A stretch of 64,000 bases of DNA from Stutzerimonas stutzeri TS44 (GCA_000263395.1 AJXE01000005.1:1-64000), one strand, 5' to 3'; shown: positions 1-12,619, counted from the first letter of the stretch. Notes: a model not told the origin generated them from the sequence alone. Numbers and translations: made by a program.

Positions 1-724
1 TCGCCGGGGTGTTGTACATCGAGCCGTTGTCGGCGGCGATCTTGTAGTCGAGCATCGTCGGGCAGCTGGAACGGGCGCGGCCGAGCAGGTCTTCGCGGAC
101 GATCACTACCACCAGACCGCTGGGACCGATGTTCTTCTGCGCGCCGGCGTAGATCAGGCCGAACTGCGAGACATCGATCGGGCGCGACAGGATGTCGGAC
201 GACATGTCCACCACCAGCGGCGTGTCACCCAGGTCCGGTACCCAGTCGAACTGCAGGCCGCCAATGGTCTCGTTGCTGGCGTAGTGCAGATAGGCCGCGT
301 TGTCGCTCAGTTGCCACTCGTTCTGCCCTGGAATGGCGAAATAGTCGTAGGACTTGGCGCTGGCGGCCAGGTTGACGGTGCCGAAGCGCCGCGCCTCCTC
401 CATGCTCTTGCGCGACCAGATACCGGTGTCGACATAGTCGGCCACGCCATCTTCGGGCAGCAGGTTCAGCGGAATCTCGGCGAACTGCTGGCTGGCGCCG
501 CCCTGCAGGAACAGCACTTTGTAGTTCGACGGAATCGCCAGCAGGTCGCGCAGATCCTGCTCGGCCTTGCTGGCGATGGCAGTGTAGTCGGCACTGCGAT
601 GGCTCATCTCCATCACCGACAGGCCGCGGCCCTGCCAGTCGAGGAGTTCCGCCTGGGCACGTTGCAGTACAGCTTCTGGAAGTGCGGCCGGACCGGCGCA
701 GAAGTTAAAGGCGCGTTTGCTCAC
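1..724 (-). CDS. serC: Phosphoserine aminotransferase SerC, C-terminus cut by window edge
   Basis: PLP-dependent class V aminotransferase that converts 3-phosphohydroxypyruvate and glutamate to phosphoserine in cytosolic serine biosynthesis; it also serves pyridoxal phosphate synthesis. About 241 codons are present. The N-terminus reads SKRAFNFCAGPAALPEAV, the family's usual opening, from a GTG start at 724 (reading Met). The segment GAQKNIGPSG carries the PLP lysine at about residue 197. The C-terminal third lies outside the window. It lies 104 bp downstream of gyrA on the same strand, an arrangement conserved in pseudomonads. The start was chosen by homology; the ribosome site upstream is only a weak GAGAG. 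Confidence 0.95.
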   Translation of the reverse strand, partial: MSKRAFNFCAGPAALPEAVLQRAQAELLDWQGRGLSVMEMSHRSADYTAIASKAEQDLRDLLAIPSNYKVLFLQGGASQQFAEIPLNLLPEDGVADYVDTGIWSRKSMEEARRFGTVNLAASAKSYDYFAIPGQNEWQLSDNAAYLHYASNETIGGLQFDWVPDLGDTPLVVDMSSDILSRPIDVSQFGLIYAGAQKNIGPSGLVVVIVREDLLGRARSSCPTMLDYKIAADNGSMYNTPA

Positions 725-772
725 GTTGTTTGCTCTCAACTCGAATTTGATAACCAGCCATTCGGAACAACT

Positions 773-798
773 CCCCTTCGCCGGGTGCGGCGAAGGGG
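773..798 (-). other. Strong hairpin between gyrA and serC
   Basis: A perfect 11-bp inverted repeat (CCCCTTCGCCG and its complement) with a 4-nt loop sits 30 bp after the gyrA stop and 48 bp before the serC start. No U-tract follows it on the minus strand, so it is not a canonical intrinsic terminator. It could end part of the gyrA message, stabilise a 3' end, or attenuate serC. Confidence 0.55.
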
Positions 799-828
799 CA
801 CCCACTCAAGCGGTCGCTTGCCGCCCGA

Positions 829-3636
<2,808 letters not shown>

Positions 3637-3786
3637 GGAAGCCTGGTTCCTTTTAGTCAGCAGGGTCCTGCGATAAGCGCGGAATGGTAACACAAGGCGG
3701 GGAGTCGCTGGAGGCCGGCGGTGTAACGAAGAAGCATGCCGGATGGCCTGCGGCGCGGCTCAGAGACTGTTGCGCCGCGCGCGACG

Positions 3787-4863
3787 TCAGTGCAGTCGCC
3801 GGCGACTGAGCAATGCCTCGATTCCCGCCGCACTGGGACGCTCGACCACGCCTTTCTCGGTGACGATTGCATCGATAAGGTCGGCCGGCGTGATATCGAA
3901 TACCGGGTTGAAGGTTTCGACATCCGCCGCGCAGCGCTGGCCATTGACCTCCAGCAGCTCCGTGCCGGCACGTTCCTCCAGCGGTATGTCATCACCACTT
4001 TCCAGCGTCAGATCGATTGCCGAAGTCGACGCCACCACCATGAAGCGCACGCCGTGGTGCATGGCCAGCACGGCCAGCGCGTAGGTGCCGATCTTGCTCG
4101 CCACGTCGCCATTGGCGGCAATGCGATCGGCACCGACGATGATCCAACTGATGGCGCGGGTCTTGAGCAGATGCGCGACCACCGAATCCGCATGCACGCA
4201 CACCGGCACGCCCTCGCCCTGCAGCTCCCACGCGGTCAGGCGCGAGCCCTGCAGCCAGGGACGGGTCTCGCCGACATAGACACACTCCACCAGCCCGGCG
4301 AGGTGGGCGGCGCGAATCACGCCCTGCGCGGTGCCGAACCCGCCGCTGGCCAGCGCGCCGGTATTGCCGTGGGTCAGCAGATTCTGCGGACTGCCCCGGT
4401 GCTTGCGGATCAGTTCCAGACCGAACTGCGCCATCGTCAGGTTGGCTTCGCGGTCGCTGGCGTGAATCGAAGCGGCCTGAGCCTCGAGCGCCACCAGCGG
4501 ATCTTCGCCGGGCTTGAGCCGCTCCAGCCGTTCGCGCATCTGCCTCAAGGCCCAGAACAGGTTCGCCGCGGTCGGGCGCGACTCGGCCAGCAGATGGAAG
4601 TCCTCCTCCAGCGCCAGGCGCCAGTCGCCCCCCTCGGCAAGGCGCGCGCGCAGTCCCATTGCCAGTCCATAGGCGGCGCTGATTCCGATGGCCGGCGCAC
4701 CGCGCACCACCATTGCGCGGATCGCGCTGGCCACGTCGGCGACGGTATCGCAGGTGTGCCAGAGTTCCTGCATCGGCAGCCGACGCTGGTCCAGCAAGCG
4801 CAGTCGACCCTCGCACCAGTCGATCGACTTCACCTTCTCCGTCGCCAGCAAGCGCTCGCGCAT
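3787..4863 (-). CDS. mtnA: Methylthioribose-1-phosphate isomerase
   Basis: Converts 5-methylthioribose-1-phosphate to 5-methylthioribulose-1-phosphate in the methionine salvage pathway; cytosolic, eIF2B-like fold. The product is 358 residues, a normal length. An open frame runs much further upstream, but the ATG at 4863 follows an AGAGGGAA ribosome site and begins with the family's usual MRE/KLL-type sequence. Motifs seen: [15 protein letters not shown] near residues 52-66 and [19 protein letters not shown] with the proton-donor Asp at 246. The position usually described as the catalytic cysteine (Cys160 in B. subtilis) appears as Gly166 in LTHGNTGAL. That may be normal for pseudomonads and should be compared. 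gyrA lies 150 bp downstream on the same strand. Confidence 0.95.
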   Translation of the reverse strand: MRERLLATEKVKSIDWCEGRLRLLDQRRLPMQELWHTCDTVADVASAIRAMVVRGAPAIGISAAYGLAMGLRARLAEGGDWRLALEEDFHLLAESRPTAANLFWALRQMRERLERLKPGEDPLVALEAQAASIHASDREANLTMAQFGLELIRKHRGSPQNLLTHGNTGALASGGFGTAQGVIRAAHLAGLVECVYVGETRPWLQGSRLTAWELQGEGVPVCVHADSVVAHLLKTRAISWIIVGADRIAANGDVASKIGTYALAVLAMHHGVRFMVVASTSAIDLTLESGDDIPLEERAGTELLEVNGQRCAADVETFNPVFDITPADLIDAIVTEKGVVERPSAAGIEALLSRRRLH

Positions 4864-4890
4864 GACGTTCCCTCTGCACAAAAACCGGTG

Positions 4891-4896
4891 ATTATA
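4891..4896 (-). promoter_or_regulatory. Candidate -10 box for mtnA
   Basis: A perfect TATAAT on the minus strand lies 27 bp before the mtnA start codon. No convincing TTGACA-like -35 is seen at 16-18 bp, so this is a partial promoter assignment based on the -10 alone. It lies just downstream of the terminator of the preceding gene, which fits an independent mtnA(-gyrA) transcript. Confidence 0.45.
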
Positions 4897-4957
4897 CGCC
4901 GATGTCACCTGACTGGGCTCGATCGCGGACACACCGCCGGCACTTCTCGCACCCAAG

Positions 4958-4985
4958 AAAAAAGCCCGCATCTCGCGATGCGGGC
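4958..4985 (-). terminator. Rho-independent terminator after the RND exporter gene
   Basis: An inverted repeat GCCCGCAT...ATGCGGGC (4964-4985) is followed on the minus strand by six T residues (4963-4958). It lies 21 bp after the exporter stop codon and ahead of the mtnA promoter, separating the two transcription units. Confidence 0.88.
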
Positions 4986-5006
4986 CTCGGCCTGACGACG
5001 GCTGCC

Positions 5007-7385
5007 TCAGTGTGCGAACAGGGAGCCGCCCACCTTGCCGGCCAGCTTCTCCGGCTTGATCAGGAAGCGCGCCAGCGCCGGCAGCAGCCACAGGGCGCCG
5101 AACATGTTGACGATGAACATGAAGGTCAGCATCAGGCCCATGTCGGCCTGGAACTTGATCGCCGAGAACATCCAGGTCGCCACACCGATGGCCAGGCACA
5201 GGCCGGTGAACAGCACGGCCTTGCCGGTGGACTTGAGTGTTTCGTAGTAGGCCTCCTGCAGCGGCAGCCCGGCACGCAGGAAGCTTTCCAGGCGGCTGTA
5301 GATATAGATGCCGTAGTCCACGCCGATCCCCACGCCCAGTGCGATCACCGGCAAAGTCGCGACCTTCACACCGATACCGAGGAAGGCCATCAACGCGTTG
5401 CCCAGGATCGAAGTCAGGATCAGCGGCAGCACGATGCAGATCGTGGCAGTCAGCGAACGGAAGGTGATCAGGCACATGCCGGCCACGCACAGGTAGACCA
5501 GGATCAGGATGATCAGCTCCGACTTGGCAATCACCTCGTTGGTGGCGGCCTCGATACCGGCGTTACCCGCTGCCAGGAGGAATTCCAGGCCTTCGCGATT
5601 GTTCTCCTCGGCGAACGCCTCGACCGCCGTAACCACACGCTTGAGCGTCTGGGCCTTGTGGTCATTGAGGAACACCATCACCGGCGCCACGGAGCAATCG
5701 GAGTTGTACAGTCCCTCGGCGCGGGAAATGGAGTTGTTGAGCACGTCCTGGTTGCGTGACAGTGTTTCCCATTTCAGGCTGCCCTCGTTCATGCCCTTGA
5801 TGCCCTGCCGGGCGAACGAGACCATCGACACGGCCGACTGCACACCCTCGGTGTTCTCCATCTTCCACATCAGCTCGTCCATCGCCGATAGCGTGTCGTA
5901 GTGCGAGCAGCCTTCCGGAGCGGTCTTGACCATCACCACCAGCACATCGGAACTGGTGGAGTAGTTACGGATGACGAAATCGTTGTCCTGGTTGTAGCGC
6001 GAATCCGGGCGCAGTTCGGGCGCACCCTGGTCGAGGTCGCCCACCTGCAGATGCTGTTTCTGGTACCAGAAGCCACCGACCGCCACCAGCAGCGCCAGCA
6101 CCAACGAAACCGGAGCGACCGCCGGATGTGCGAAGTTGGACAGCAGGCGCCAGAACGGGTGATCGCTGACGGCGTCCTTCTTGCTGCGCGCGACCGCCTT
6201 CTTGCTGATACCGATGTAGGAAATGGCCACCGGCAGCAGGATCAGGTTGGTGAAGACGATCACCGCCACACCGATGGAGGCACCGATCGCCAGCTCGCGA
6301 ATCACGCCGATATCGATGATCAGCAGCGTGATGAAGCCCACCGCATCGGCCAGGATGGCGATCATGCCGGGCAGGAACAGCTGGCGGAACGTACGCCGGG
6401 CGGCGGTCAGGGCATCGTCGGCATCGCTGGACTGCTGCGCGATGCCGTTGATCTTCTGCACGCCGTGGGAAATGCCGATGGCGAAGATCAGAAACGGTAC
6501 CAGCATCGAATAGGGATCCAGACCGAAACCGACCAGATGCATCAGCCCCAGCTGCCAGCCCACCGCGATCAGCGTGGTGATCAGCACCGCGATGGTGCTG
6601 CGGATGCACCAGGTGAACCAGTAAAGCAGGACGAGGGTGATCAGGAAGGCCATACCGAAGAACGCGACGACCATGATCAGGCCGTCGATCAGATCGCCGA
6701 CCTTCTTGGCGAAGCCGACGATATGGATCTCGACGTTGGGGTTCTGCGCCTCGTACTTGTCGCGAATCTTCTCCTCGAGTTCATGGGAGAACTTCTGGTA
6801 ATCCAGCTTGATCTGCCGGCTCTGATCGTTCGGATCGGAGTACGACTCCTGCAGCGGTACGTCGATGATCGAGGAACGGAAATTGTTCGCCACCAGCCGA
6901 CCGATCTGGCCGGACTTGAGCACGTTGTTGCGCAGCTCGTTCAGGCTTTCGGCAGAGCCGTCGTAGGTCTGCGGGATCACCTCGCCACCGTCGAAGCCCT
7001 CCTCTGTCACCTCGGTCCAGCGCACGCTGGGGCTCCACAGCGATTTCATGCCGGAGCGGTCGACGCCGGGGATGTAGAACGCCTCGTCATGGATCTGCCG
7101 CAGCGTTTCCATGTACTCCTGAGTGAAGATGGTGCCTTCCTTGGCCTCCACCGAGATGCGCACGGTGTTGCCGAGGTTGGCCAGATCGTTGCGAAACTCG
7201 ATCATCTTCTTGATGTACGGATGACTCAGCGGAATCATCTTTTCGAAACTGGTGGACGGGCGGACCTGCGTCGCCTGGAAGAACAGGAAGATGCTCGCCA
7301 GCAGACACAGCAGGATCACGACCGGCCGGTTGTTGAAGATCAGGCGCTCAAGAAATGTCGCCTTGTCCTGGTGATGCGAACTCAT
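5007..7385 (-). CDS. RND/MMPL-family inner-membrane exporter
   Basis: A 792-residue protein of the RND superfamily (MMPL/SSD type, half the size of drug-efflux RND pumps doubled). One membrane helix near residues 20-40 is followed by a large periplasmic domain to about 225, a cluster of five helices (about 230-400), a second periplasmic domain and a second helix cluster (about 630-780). The start [15 protein letters not shown] places a short cytosolic tail before helix 1. The gene follows a secreted YCF48-type beta-propeller gene by 17 bp, a pairing seen in many pseudomonads, so the two probably work as one envelope export or lipid-handling system. The substrate is unknown. It ends in a clear terminator. 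Confidence 0.88.
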   Translation of the reverse strand: MSSHHQDKATFLERLIFNNRPVVILLCLLASIFLFFQATQVRPSTSFEKMIPLSHPYIKKMIEFRNDLANLGNTVRISVEAKEGTIFTQEYMETLRQIHDEAFYIPGVDRSGMKSLWSPSVRWTEVTEEGFDGGEVIPQTYDGSAESLNELRNNVLKSGQIGRLVANNFRSSIIDVPLQESYSDPNDQSRQIKLDYQKFSHELEEKIRDKYEAQNPNVEIHIVGFAKKVGDLIDGLIMVVAFFGMAFLITLVLLYWFTWCIRSTIAVLITTLIAVGWQLGLMHLVGFGLDPYSMLVPFLIFAIGISHGVQKINGIAQQSSDADDALTAARRTFRQLFLPGMIAILADAVGFITLLIIDIGVIRELAIGASIGVAVIVFTNLILLPVAISYIGISKKAVARSKKDAVSDHPFWRLLSNFAHPAVAPVSLVLALLVAVGGFWYQKQHLQVGDLDQGAPELRPDSRYNQDNDFVIRNYSTSSDVLVVMVKTAPEGCSHYDTLSAMDELMWKMENTEGVQSAVSMVSFARQGIKGMNEGSLKWETLSRNQDVLNNSISRAEGLYNSDCSVAPVMVFLNDHKAQTLKRVVTAVEAFAEENNREGLEFLLAAGNAGIEAATNEVIAKSELIILILVYLCVAGMCLITFRSLTATICIVLPLILTSILGNALMAFLGIGVKVATLPVIALGVGIGVDYGIYIYSRLESFLRAGLPLQEAYYETLKSTGKAVLFTGLCLAIGVATWMFSAIKFQADMGLMLTFMFIVNMFGALWLLPALARFLIKPEKLAGKVGGSLFAH

Positions 7386-7402
7386 GGTGTGTGCCCCGAT
7401 TC

Positions 7403-8482
7403 TTATTGTTTTTGAGCTGGTTCTGCGCCGGTCGCATCCGCGAGGTACACCCCGCCCTGCCCGACCAGAACCAGTTCGCCGCGTTTGTTGACTAGGGCGC
7501 TCGCCAGCGAACGCCGATCCCCACGGTGAATCACGCTGAACGTGCGCCCGCCGTCGCGACTGGTCAGCACCGCGCCGCCATGCCCGACGATCACGACGCG
7601 GCCATCGGCAAGCGCGCTGCCGCCGGCCAGGCCGGAGCGCAGCGGACGGCCTTCGTCGCTCACCTCGAGCTGCCTCCAGCTGGTGCCAAAATCATCCGAG
7701 CGGAACAGGTGCCCGCGTAGCCCGAAGGCCAGCACCACACCGGATCGCTCGCCCAACACACCGAACAGCGAGCCCTCGTACGGCGACTCGATCCGTTCCC
7801 AGCTCTGCCCAAGATCGGTCGAGCGGAACATGCCGCCCATTTCGCCGACGATGAACAGGCCGGAACCTTCGACGTGGGTGATGGCGTTGAGGTGATAGCC
7901 GTCCTCGTTGTCGAGACGATCGCTGATGTCGTTCCAGGTTTCGCCGCCATCGGTCGTTTCGATCAGCGCGCCGTAGGCGCCCACGGCGATGCCATGCCGC
8001 AGGTCGGCGAACCAGACGTCCAGCAGCGGGGCTTCGCGCTCGCGGTCCTCATGTTGCGTCGTCCAGCTCAGGCCACCATCACGGGTGGCCAGCACCAATG
8101 CATCGTGCCCCACGGCCCAGCCATGCTGCGCATCGACGAAGTGAACAGCGGTCAGCATCTGCCGGGTCGGCACCTTGGCCTGGGTCCAGCTGCTGCCGGC
8201 GTCATCGGAATAGAGAATGTGGCCACGATCCCCGGCGGCAACGAGACGTGTGCCGGCCTGGGTGATGTCGAGCAGAAGGGTCGTCGCCGCCTTGGGCGAC
8301 TGGATAGAATCGCGAGCCTGGATATCGCTGGCGGCCAGCAGTGGCAATGGCGCACATGCCAGCAACACGAATGCGCAGCAGGAGAGCACGCCGGCAAGCG
8401 ACGGGCGAAAACGCGTCGCGGTCGTCCGAACGGGACTCGCGGCGCAGCCGAACAGTGTGCGCCGCAGAACGGGCTCACGCAT
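7403..8482 (-). CDS. YCF48/BNR-type secreted beta-propeller protein
   Basis: The 359-residue product has an N-terminal export signal (hydrophobic stretch about residues 29-50; either signal peptidase I cleavage near LLAAS or a lipobox-like LLAC). It is followed by repeated blades containing GWAVG, GIAVGAYG, DGGETWND and DLGQSWERI, the Asp-box/BNR pattern shared with YCF48 (photosystem II assembly) proteins. The ATG at 8482 was chosen over one 18 codons upstream because AAGGGGG lies just before it. Function is not established. Its position directly ahead of the RND exporter points to a periplasmic or outer-face partner of that transporter. Confidence 0.85.
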   Translation of the reverse strand: MREPVLRRTLFGCAASPVRTTATRFRPSLAGVLSCCAFVLLACAPLPLLAASDIQARDSIQSPKAATTLLLDITQAGTRLVAAGDRGHILYSDDAGSSWTQAKVPTRQMLTAVHFVDAQHGWAVGHDALVLATRDGGLSWTTQHEDREREAPLLDVWFADLRHGIAVGAYGALIETTDGGETWNDISDRLDNEDGYHLNAITHVEGSGLFIVGEMGGMFRSTDLGQSWERIESPYEGSLFGVLGERSGVVLAFGLRGHLFRSDDFGTSWRQLEVSDEGRPLRSGLAGGSALADGRVVIVGHGGAVLTSRDGGRTFSVIHRGDRRSLASALVNKRGELVLVGQGGVYLADATGAEPAQKQ

Positions 8483-8664
8483 ACATACCCCCTTTATTTT
8501 TATTAGGTAAGGGCCTGCCATGGCAGACGAAGCCATGCTAGCCAGCTTCCGCGCGCGCTTACAATTGGCTGGACGTTATGATTTGTTAACCCGCGAAAAC
8601 GCTCACCCACCGGGGTGCAGCACCGTCGAAGAGACACTTCTGGCCGCCCGTTGCAGACGACGAT

Positions 8665-8700
8665 GGGTGGAAGTCACGCAGGCGCCGCGCGCTTCCACCC
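8665..8700 (-). other. Hairpin after pepN
   Basis: A perfect 9-bp inverted repeat (GGGTGGAAG/CTTCCACCC) with an 18-nt loop lies 9 bp after the pepN stop. There is no U-tract on the minus strand, so a terminator role is uncertain. The rest of 8483-8664 shows no gene. Confidence 0.4.
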
Positions 8701-8709
8701 TGCTCGGCC

Positions 8710-11370
8710 TCAGGCGAGGCTCTTGCTCACCACTTCGTAGACATCGCTGGACAGCTCGCCGGAGGCCAGGATGCGCTCCAGCTCGCCCTTCATCAGCGCC
8801 TGGCGCGCGTCGTCGTACTTGCGCCAGCGGGTCAGCGGCGCCAGCAGGCGCGAGGCGATCTGCGGGTTCATCGCGTTGAGAGTGATCACCTGGTCGGCGA
8901 GGAAGCGGTAGCCGGCGCCATCGGCGCGGTGGAAATTCACCAGGTTCTGGTTGGCGAAGGCACCGATCAGCGCACGCACCTTGTTCGGGTTCTTCAGGGT
9001 GAAGGCCGGATGCTGCATCAGCGCCTGCACCCGCTCCAGGCCGCCGGGCAACGGGCTCGCCGCCTGCACGCTGAACCACTGATCCATCACCAGCGGGTTG
9101 TCGCTGAAGTGCTCGGCAAAGACCTCCAGGGCCTTGGCGCGCTTGTCCTCGAACGGTGAGTTGACCAGCGAGGCCAGCGCCGACAGGCGTTCGGTCATGT
9201 TGTCGGCGTTGTCGAACTGGTCCAGGCACAACGAGAGGATGTCCGAACGCTCGCTGAACATCAGGTAGGCCAGCGCGATGTTCTGCAGCGCGCGGCGCGC
9301 GAAATGCTCCGCCGAAGCCACGTAGGGCGTCTGCCGCGAGACTTCGCGGTGGCTCATGTAGCGCTGGTAGAACGGCTCGAACAGGCGGTTGCCGATTTCC
9401 CGGCGGGCGAACTCGCGCGCCGCATGGATGGCATCGACATCCGCCACTTCGCTGATCTCGGTGAGGTAGGCCTCGCCCGGCAGCGAAAGCATCTCGGCAA
9501 CCATCGCCGGATCGAGGGCATCGTTCTGCAACACGCTGCGCAGCGCCTCGACCAGGCGCTCGTCCAGCGCCAGTGCCTCGCCGCGCTGATGCTGGCCGAT
9601 CAGCTCCTGCAACACCTGCACCGACAACTGCTGGCCGGCTTCCCAGCGGTTGAAACCGTCGGAATCGTGCTGCATGAGGAACATCAGCTGGTCGCGGCTG
9701 TAGGGAAATTCCAGCTTCACCGGCGCGGAGAAGCCGCGCAGCAGCGACGGCAGCGGGCGTTCGGCCACGTCGATGAAGGTGAAGCTCTGCTCGGCCTCGG
9801 TGACTGCCAGCACACGGCTGGTGCCCACGGCCTGCGCCTCGCCTTCGAGACGCAGCGGCATGTCCGCGCCATCGGCGGCCAGCAGTCCCAGCTCGACGGG
9901 AATCACGAACGGCTGCTTGCTCGCCTGGCCCGGTGTTGCCGGGCAGCTCTGACGGAAGGTCAGGCGATAGGTCTGCGTCGCCTCGTCGTACTGTTCGTCA
10001 ACCGTCAGGCGCGGCGTACCGGCCTGGCTGTACCAGCGCTTGAACTGGCTGAGATCGGCGCCGTTGGCGTCTTCCATCGCCTTGACAAAATCATCGACGG
10101 TCACCGCCTGGCCGTCATGGCGTTCGAAGTACAGGTCGCTGCCCTTGCGGAAGCCTTCCTTGCCGAGCAGCGTCTGGATCATGCGCACCACTTCAGCGCC
10201 CTTCTCGTAGACGGTCAGGGTGTAGAAGTTGGAAATCTCGATGAACGACTCCGGGCGCACCGAGTGGGCCATGGGGCCGGCGTCCTCGGCAAACTGGTGG
10301 GTGCGCAGGTAAGCGACATCCTCGATGCGCTTGACCGTCGCCGAATTCATGTCGGCGCTGAACTGCGAGTCGCGGAAAACCGTGAAGCCTTCCTTGAGCG
10401 ACAGCTGGAACCAGTCGCGGCAGGTCACGCGGTTGCCCGACCAGTTGTGGAAATACTCGTGGGCGACGATCGCCTCGACGCGCTGGTGCGCGGCGTCGGT
10501 GGCGGTTTCGGCGCGGGCCAGCACGGCGCTGGAGTTGAAGATGTTGAGCCCCTTGTTCTCCATCGCGCCCATGTTGAAGTCGTTGACCGCGACGATCATG
10601 AAGATGTCCAGGTCATACTCGCGACCGTAGGTCTCCTCGTCCCACTTCATCGACTTTTTCAGGCTGTCCATCGCGTGTTGGCACTTGTCGATGTTTTCCG
10701 GCTCGACGTAGATGCGCAGCGCCACGTTGCGCCCGCTCAGAGTGGTGAAGCTGTCCTCGACGCACCAGAGGTCGCCGGCTACCAGGGCGAACAGGTAGGC
10801 CGGCTTCTTGAACGGATCTTCCCAGGTCGCCCAGTGCCGACCGTTGTCCTCGCTGCCGCTGGCGATCGGGTTGCCGTTGGAGAGCAGCACCGGATAGGCC
10901 TTCTGTTCGGCACTCACGGTGGTGGTGAACTTGCTCATCACGTCCGGGCGGTCGAGGTAGTAGGTGATCTTGCGAAAGCCCTCGGCTTCGCACTGGGTGC
11001 AGAACATGCCGCCGGACTTGTACAGCCCTTCCAGTGCGGTGTTGGTTTCCGGGTGGATCACCACCGAGCTGTCGATGACGAAGGCGTCGCTGTCCGGCTG
11101 CAGGGTCAGGCAGTCACCGCCGATCTGGTAGTCGCCCAGACCCAGCTCGCGGTCGTTCAACGCGATGGACAACAGTTCCAGTTCCTGACCATGCAGTTCC
11201 AGCGGCGGCAGCTTGCCCGTCGGGCGCGCGGGGTTGCGGCGCATCACCAGCTGGGCGTGCACCAGGGTGCGATCCTCGTACAGCTCGAAGGTCAGGTGGG
11301 TTTCATCGATCAGGTACTCGGGCGCCTGATAATCCTTCAGATGAATGACTTTCGGTTGTTCGGTACGCAT
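8710..11370 (-). CDS. pepN: Aminopeptidase N (M1 family)
   Basis: Broad-specificity zinc aminopeptidase for the last steps of cytosolic peptide breakdown. The 886-residue length is normal for the pseudomonad PepN. The substrate-recognition motif GAMEN is at residues 268-272. The zinc motif HEYFH is at 304-308, with the third ligand Glu327 in LKEGF, giving the expected HEXXH-x18-E spacing. The start MRTEQPKVIHLKDY matches the family. It lies 74 bp downstream of the DUF2797 gene on the same strand. The intervening DNA holds a short-repeat tract, so co-transcription with the upstream pair is possible but not shown. Confidence 0.97.
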   Translation of the reverse strand: MRTEQPKVIHLKDYQAPEYLIDETHLTFELYEDRTLVHAQLVMRRNPARPTGKLPPLELHGQELELLSIALNDRELGLGDYQIGGDCLTLQPDSDAFVIDSSVVIHPETNTALEGLYKSGGMFCTQCEAEGFRKITYYLDRPDVMSKFTTTVSAEQKAYPVLLSNGNPIASGSEDNGRHWATWEDPFKKPAYLFALVAGDLWCVEDSFTTLSGRNVALRIYVEPENIDKCQHAMDSLKKSMKWDEETYGREYDLDIFMIVAVNDFNMGAMENKGLNIFNSSAVLARAETATDAAHQRVEAIVAHEYFHNWSGNRVTCRDWFQLSLKEGFTVFRDSQFSADMNSATVKRIEDVAYLRTHQFAEDAGPMAHSVRPESFIEISNFYTLTVYEKGAEVVRMIQTLLGKEGFRKGSDLYFERHDGQAVTVDDFVKAMEDANGADLSQFKRWYSQAGTPRLTVDEQYDEATQTYRLTFRQSCPATPGQASKQPFVIPVELGLLAADGADMPLRLEGEAQAVGTSRVLAVTEAEQSFTFIDVAERPLPSLLRGFSAPVKLEFPYSRDQLMFLMQHDSDGFNRWEAGQQLSVQVLQELIGQHQRGEALALDERLVEALRSVLQNDALDPAMVAEMLSLPGEAYLTEISEVADVDAIHAAREFARREIGNRLFEPFYQRYMSHREVSRQTPYVASAEHFARRALQNIALAYLMFSERSDILSLCLDQFDNADNMTERLSALASLVNSPFEDKRAKALEVFAEHFSDNPLVMDQWFSVQAASPLPGGLERVQALMQHPAFTLKNPNKVRALIGAFANQNLVNFHRADGAGYRFLADQVITLNAMNPQIASRLLAPLTRWRKYDDARQALMKGELERILASGELSSDVYEVVSKSLA

Positions 11371-11390
11371 GGCTTGGACCTCTGCGAGGC

Positions 11391-11453
11391 AGCTTCAAGC
11401 GACAAGCTTCAAGCTGCAAGTTGAGAATGACGTCAGCTTGCAGCTTATGGCTT
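11391..11453. repeat. AGCTTCAA/GCTTGCA short-repeat tract, left copy of an 18-bp inverted repeat
   Basis: The tract contains degenerate copies of CAAGCTTCAAGC and GCTGCAAG. The part at 11436-11453 (GCTTGCAGCTTATGGCTT) is the exact reverse complement of 12620-12637. It overlaps the 3' end of the DUF2797 gene, including its stop codon. Similar AAGCTTGCAGCTT-type tracts are common between genes in Pseudomonas, from memory. Confidence 0.7.
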
Positions 11454-12284
11454 GCAACTGATAGCTGTTTGGTAGGCGGTGAACTTGCGGATGTTGATCA
11501 CCCCGGTATCGAGGATCAGGTACTGGCCCTTGATGCCCCTGAGCGTACCCTCGACCACCGGAGTCTTTTCCAGGTCGAGGCTGACGATCTTGGTCGGGTA
11601 GGCCTCGACTGGATAGCGGATCTCGACCACTTCGGCATCGGTCGCCGGCTGGATCGCCTGCAGGCCGAAGCGCTGCTGCAAGACCCGCAGCCCGTCGGCG
11701 CAGGCATCGAAGATGCGCTCGCGGGCCTGGATCAGATCGAGCGGCTCGGCGTCGCCCTTGAGCAGCGCGCGCCAGTTGGTGCGGTCGGCGACCTGGCTGC
11801 GCAGCAGGTCTTCGACCAGCCCCGACTGCTGGCGGGTGGCCACGCGCATGATCGGCAGCGCCTGGCTCGCGCCCTGGTCGAGCCAGCGCGTCGGCAGTTG
11901 TGTGGCGCGGGTGATGCCGACCTTGATGCCCGAGGAGTTCGCCAGATAAACCACGTGATCGGTCATGCAGAACTGCGTACCCCAGTCCGGGTCGCGACAG
12001 GTGCCCAGCTCGTGGTGGCACTTCTCCGGGCTGACGATGCAGGTGTCGCACTGCGGCAGTTTCTTGAAGCAGGGATAGCAGTAGCCCTGGCTGAAGCTCT
12101 TGTTGGTCTTGCGCCCGCAATGGGTACAGTGGATGGCGCCCAGGTACTCCAGGCGAATCTGCCGGCCGATCAGCGGGTTGACCGGCACCAGCCCTTCGCC
12201 GAGGCGCAAGGCATATTGCACCGGCACGCCGGATTCGAGCTGGACCACCATCTTCTCCAGCGCGCCGCGTCCGAGCTCCTGCAT
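11445..12284 (-). CDS. DUF2797 protein, cysteine-rich with a GIY-YIG-like segment
   Basis: A 279-residue member of the uncharacterised DUF2797 family. The ATG at 12284 shares its A with the TGA stop of the upstream DUF1315 gene (TGATG), indicating translational coupling; an open frame extends 26 codons further up. Eight cysteines lie between residues 53 and 96, including CTHC, CYPC and CDTC pairs, which look like one or two zinc sites. They are followed by VVYLANSSGIKVGITR (111-126), which resembles the first strand and catalytic Arg region of GIY-YIG nucleases; that resemblance is my inference. The last codons lie inside an inverted repeat. The gene order with DUF1315 and pepN matches other pseudomonads. 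Confidence 0.85.
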   Translation of the reverse strand: MQELGRGALEKMVVQLESGVPVQYALRLGEGLVPVNPLIGRQIRLEYLGAIHCTHCGRKTNKSFSQGYCYPCFKKLPQCDTCIVSPEKCHHELGTCRDPDWGTQFCMTDHVVYLANSSGIKVGITRATQLPTRWLDQGASQALPIMRVATRQQSGLVEDLLRSQVADRTNWRALLKGDAEPLDLIQARERIFDACADGLRVLQQRFGLQAIQPATDAEVVEIRYPVEAYPTKIVSLDLEKTPVVEGTLRGIKGQYLILDTGVINIRKFTAYQTAISCKP

Positions 12285-12562
12285 CAGTGGCGGGTTCCCG
12301 AAGCCGGGGCGAACAGGCTGGTATCGATGGGGGCCTCGGCCTTCTTGCTCTTGGAACCGCACTCCTGCCCGCCCATGTAGCCGGTGCGCTCGTCCTCGGG
12401 AAGGTTCTTCATCTCCCAGGCGATGATCGCCTGCATGCAGGTTTCCTTCTGCTCGGGAGTCAGCTTGCGGCCGTCAGCCCATTTGCCGAGCTCGATGGCC
12501 TGTTTGAGGCTTGCGTAGATTTCGGGGGTGATGTTTTCGGCGGTTTGGATAAAGGACGACAT
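12284..12562 (-). CDS. DUF1315 (YeaC-like) small protein
   Basis: A 92-residue acidic/basic mixed protein of the DUF1315 family, related to E. coli YeaC; function unknown. The core reads ITPEIYASLKQAIELG, then KWADGRKLTPEQKETCMQA and RTGYM. The start at 12562 has a short leader and no competing upstream start. The stop codon overlaps the start of the DUF2797 gene by one base, so the two proteins are probably made in fixed proportion. The pair lies between the rhomboid gene and pepN. Confidence 0.88.
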   Translation of the reverse strand: MSSFIQTAENITPEIYASLKQAIELGKWADGRKLTPEQKETCMQAIIAWEMKNLPEDERTGYMGGQECGSKSKKAEAPIDTSLFAPASGTRH

Positions 12563-12619
12563 GGCCAGCTCCCAGGGAAACGAGCGGGCATTCTAACGGA
12601 ATAAGCCGCTGCCAGCCTC

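Noticed and set aside
3637-3693. Extended GyrA N-terminus from an upstream ATG
   Set aside because: The extension is absent from the family and the internal ATG has the better ribosome site.
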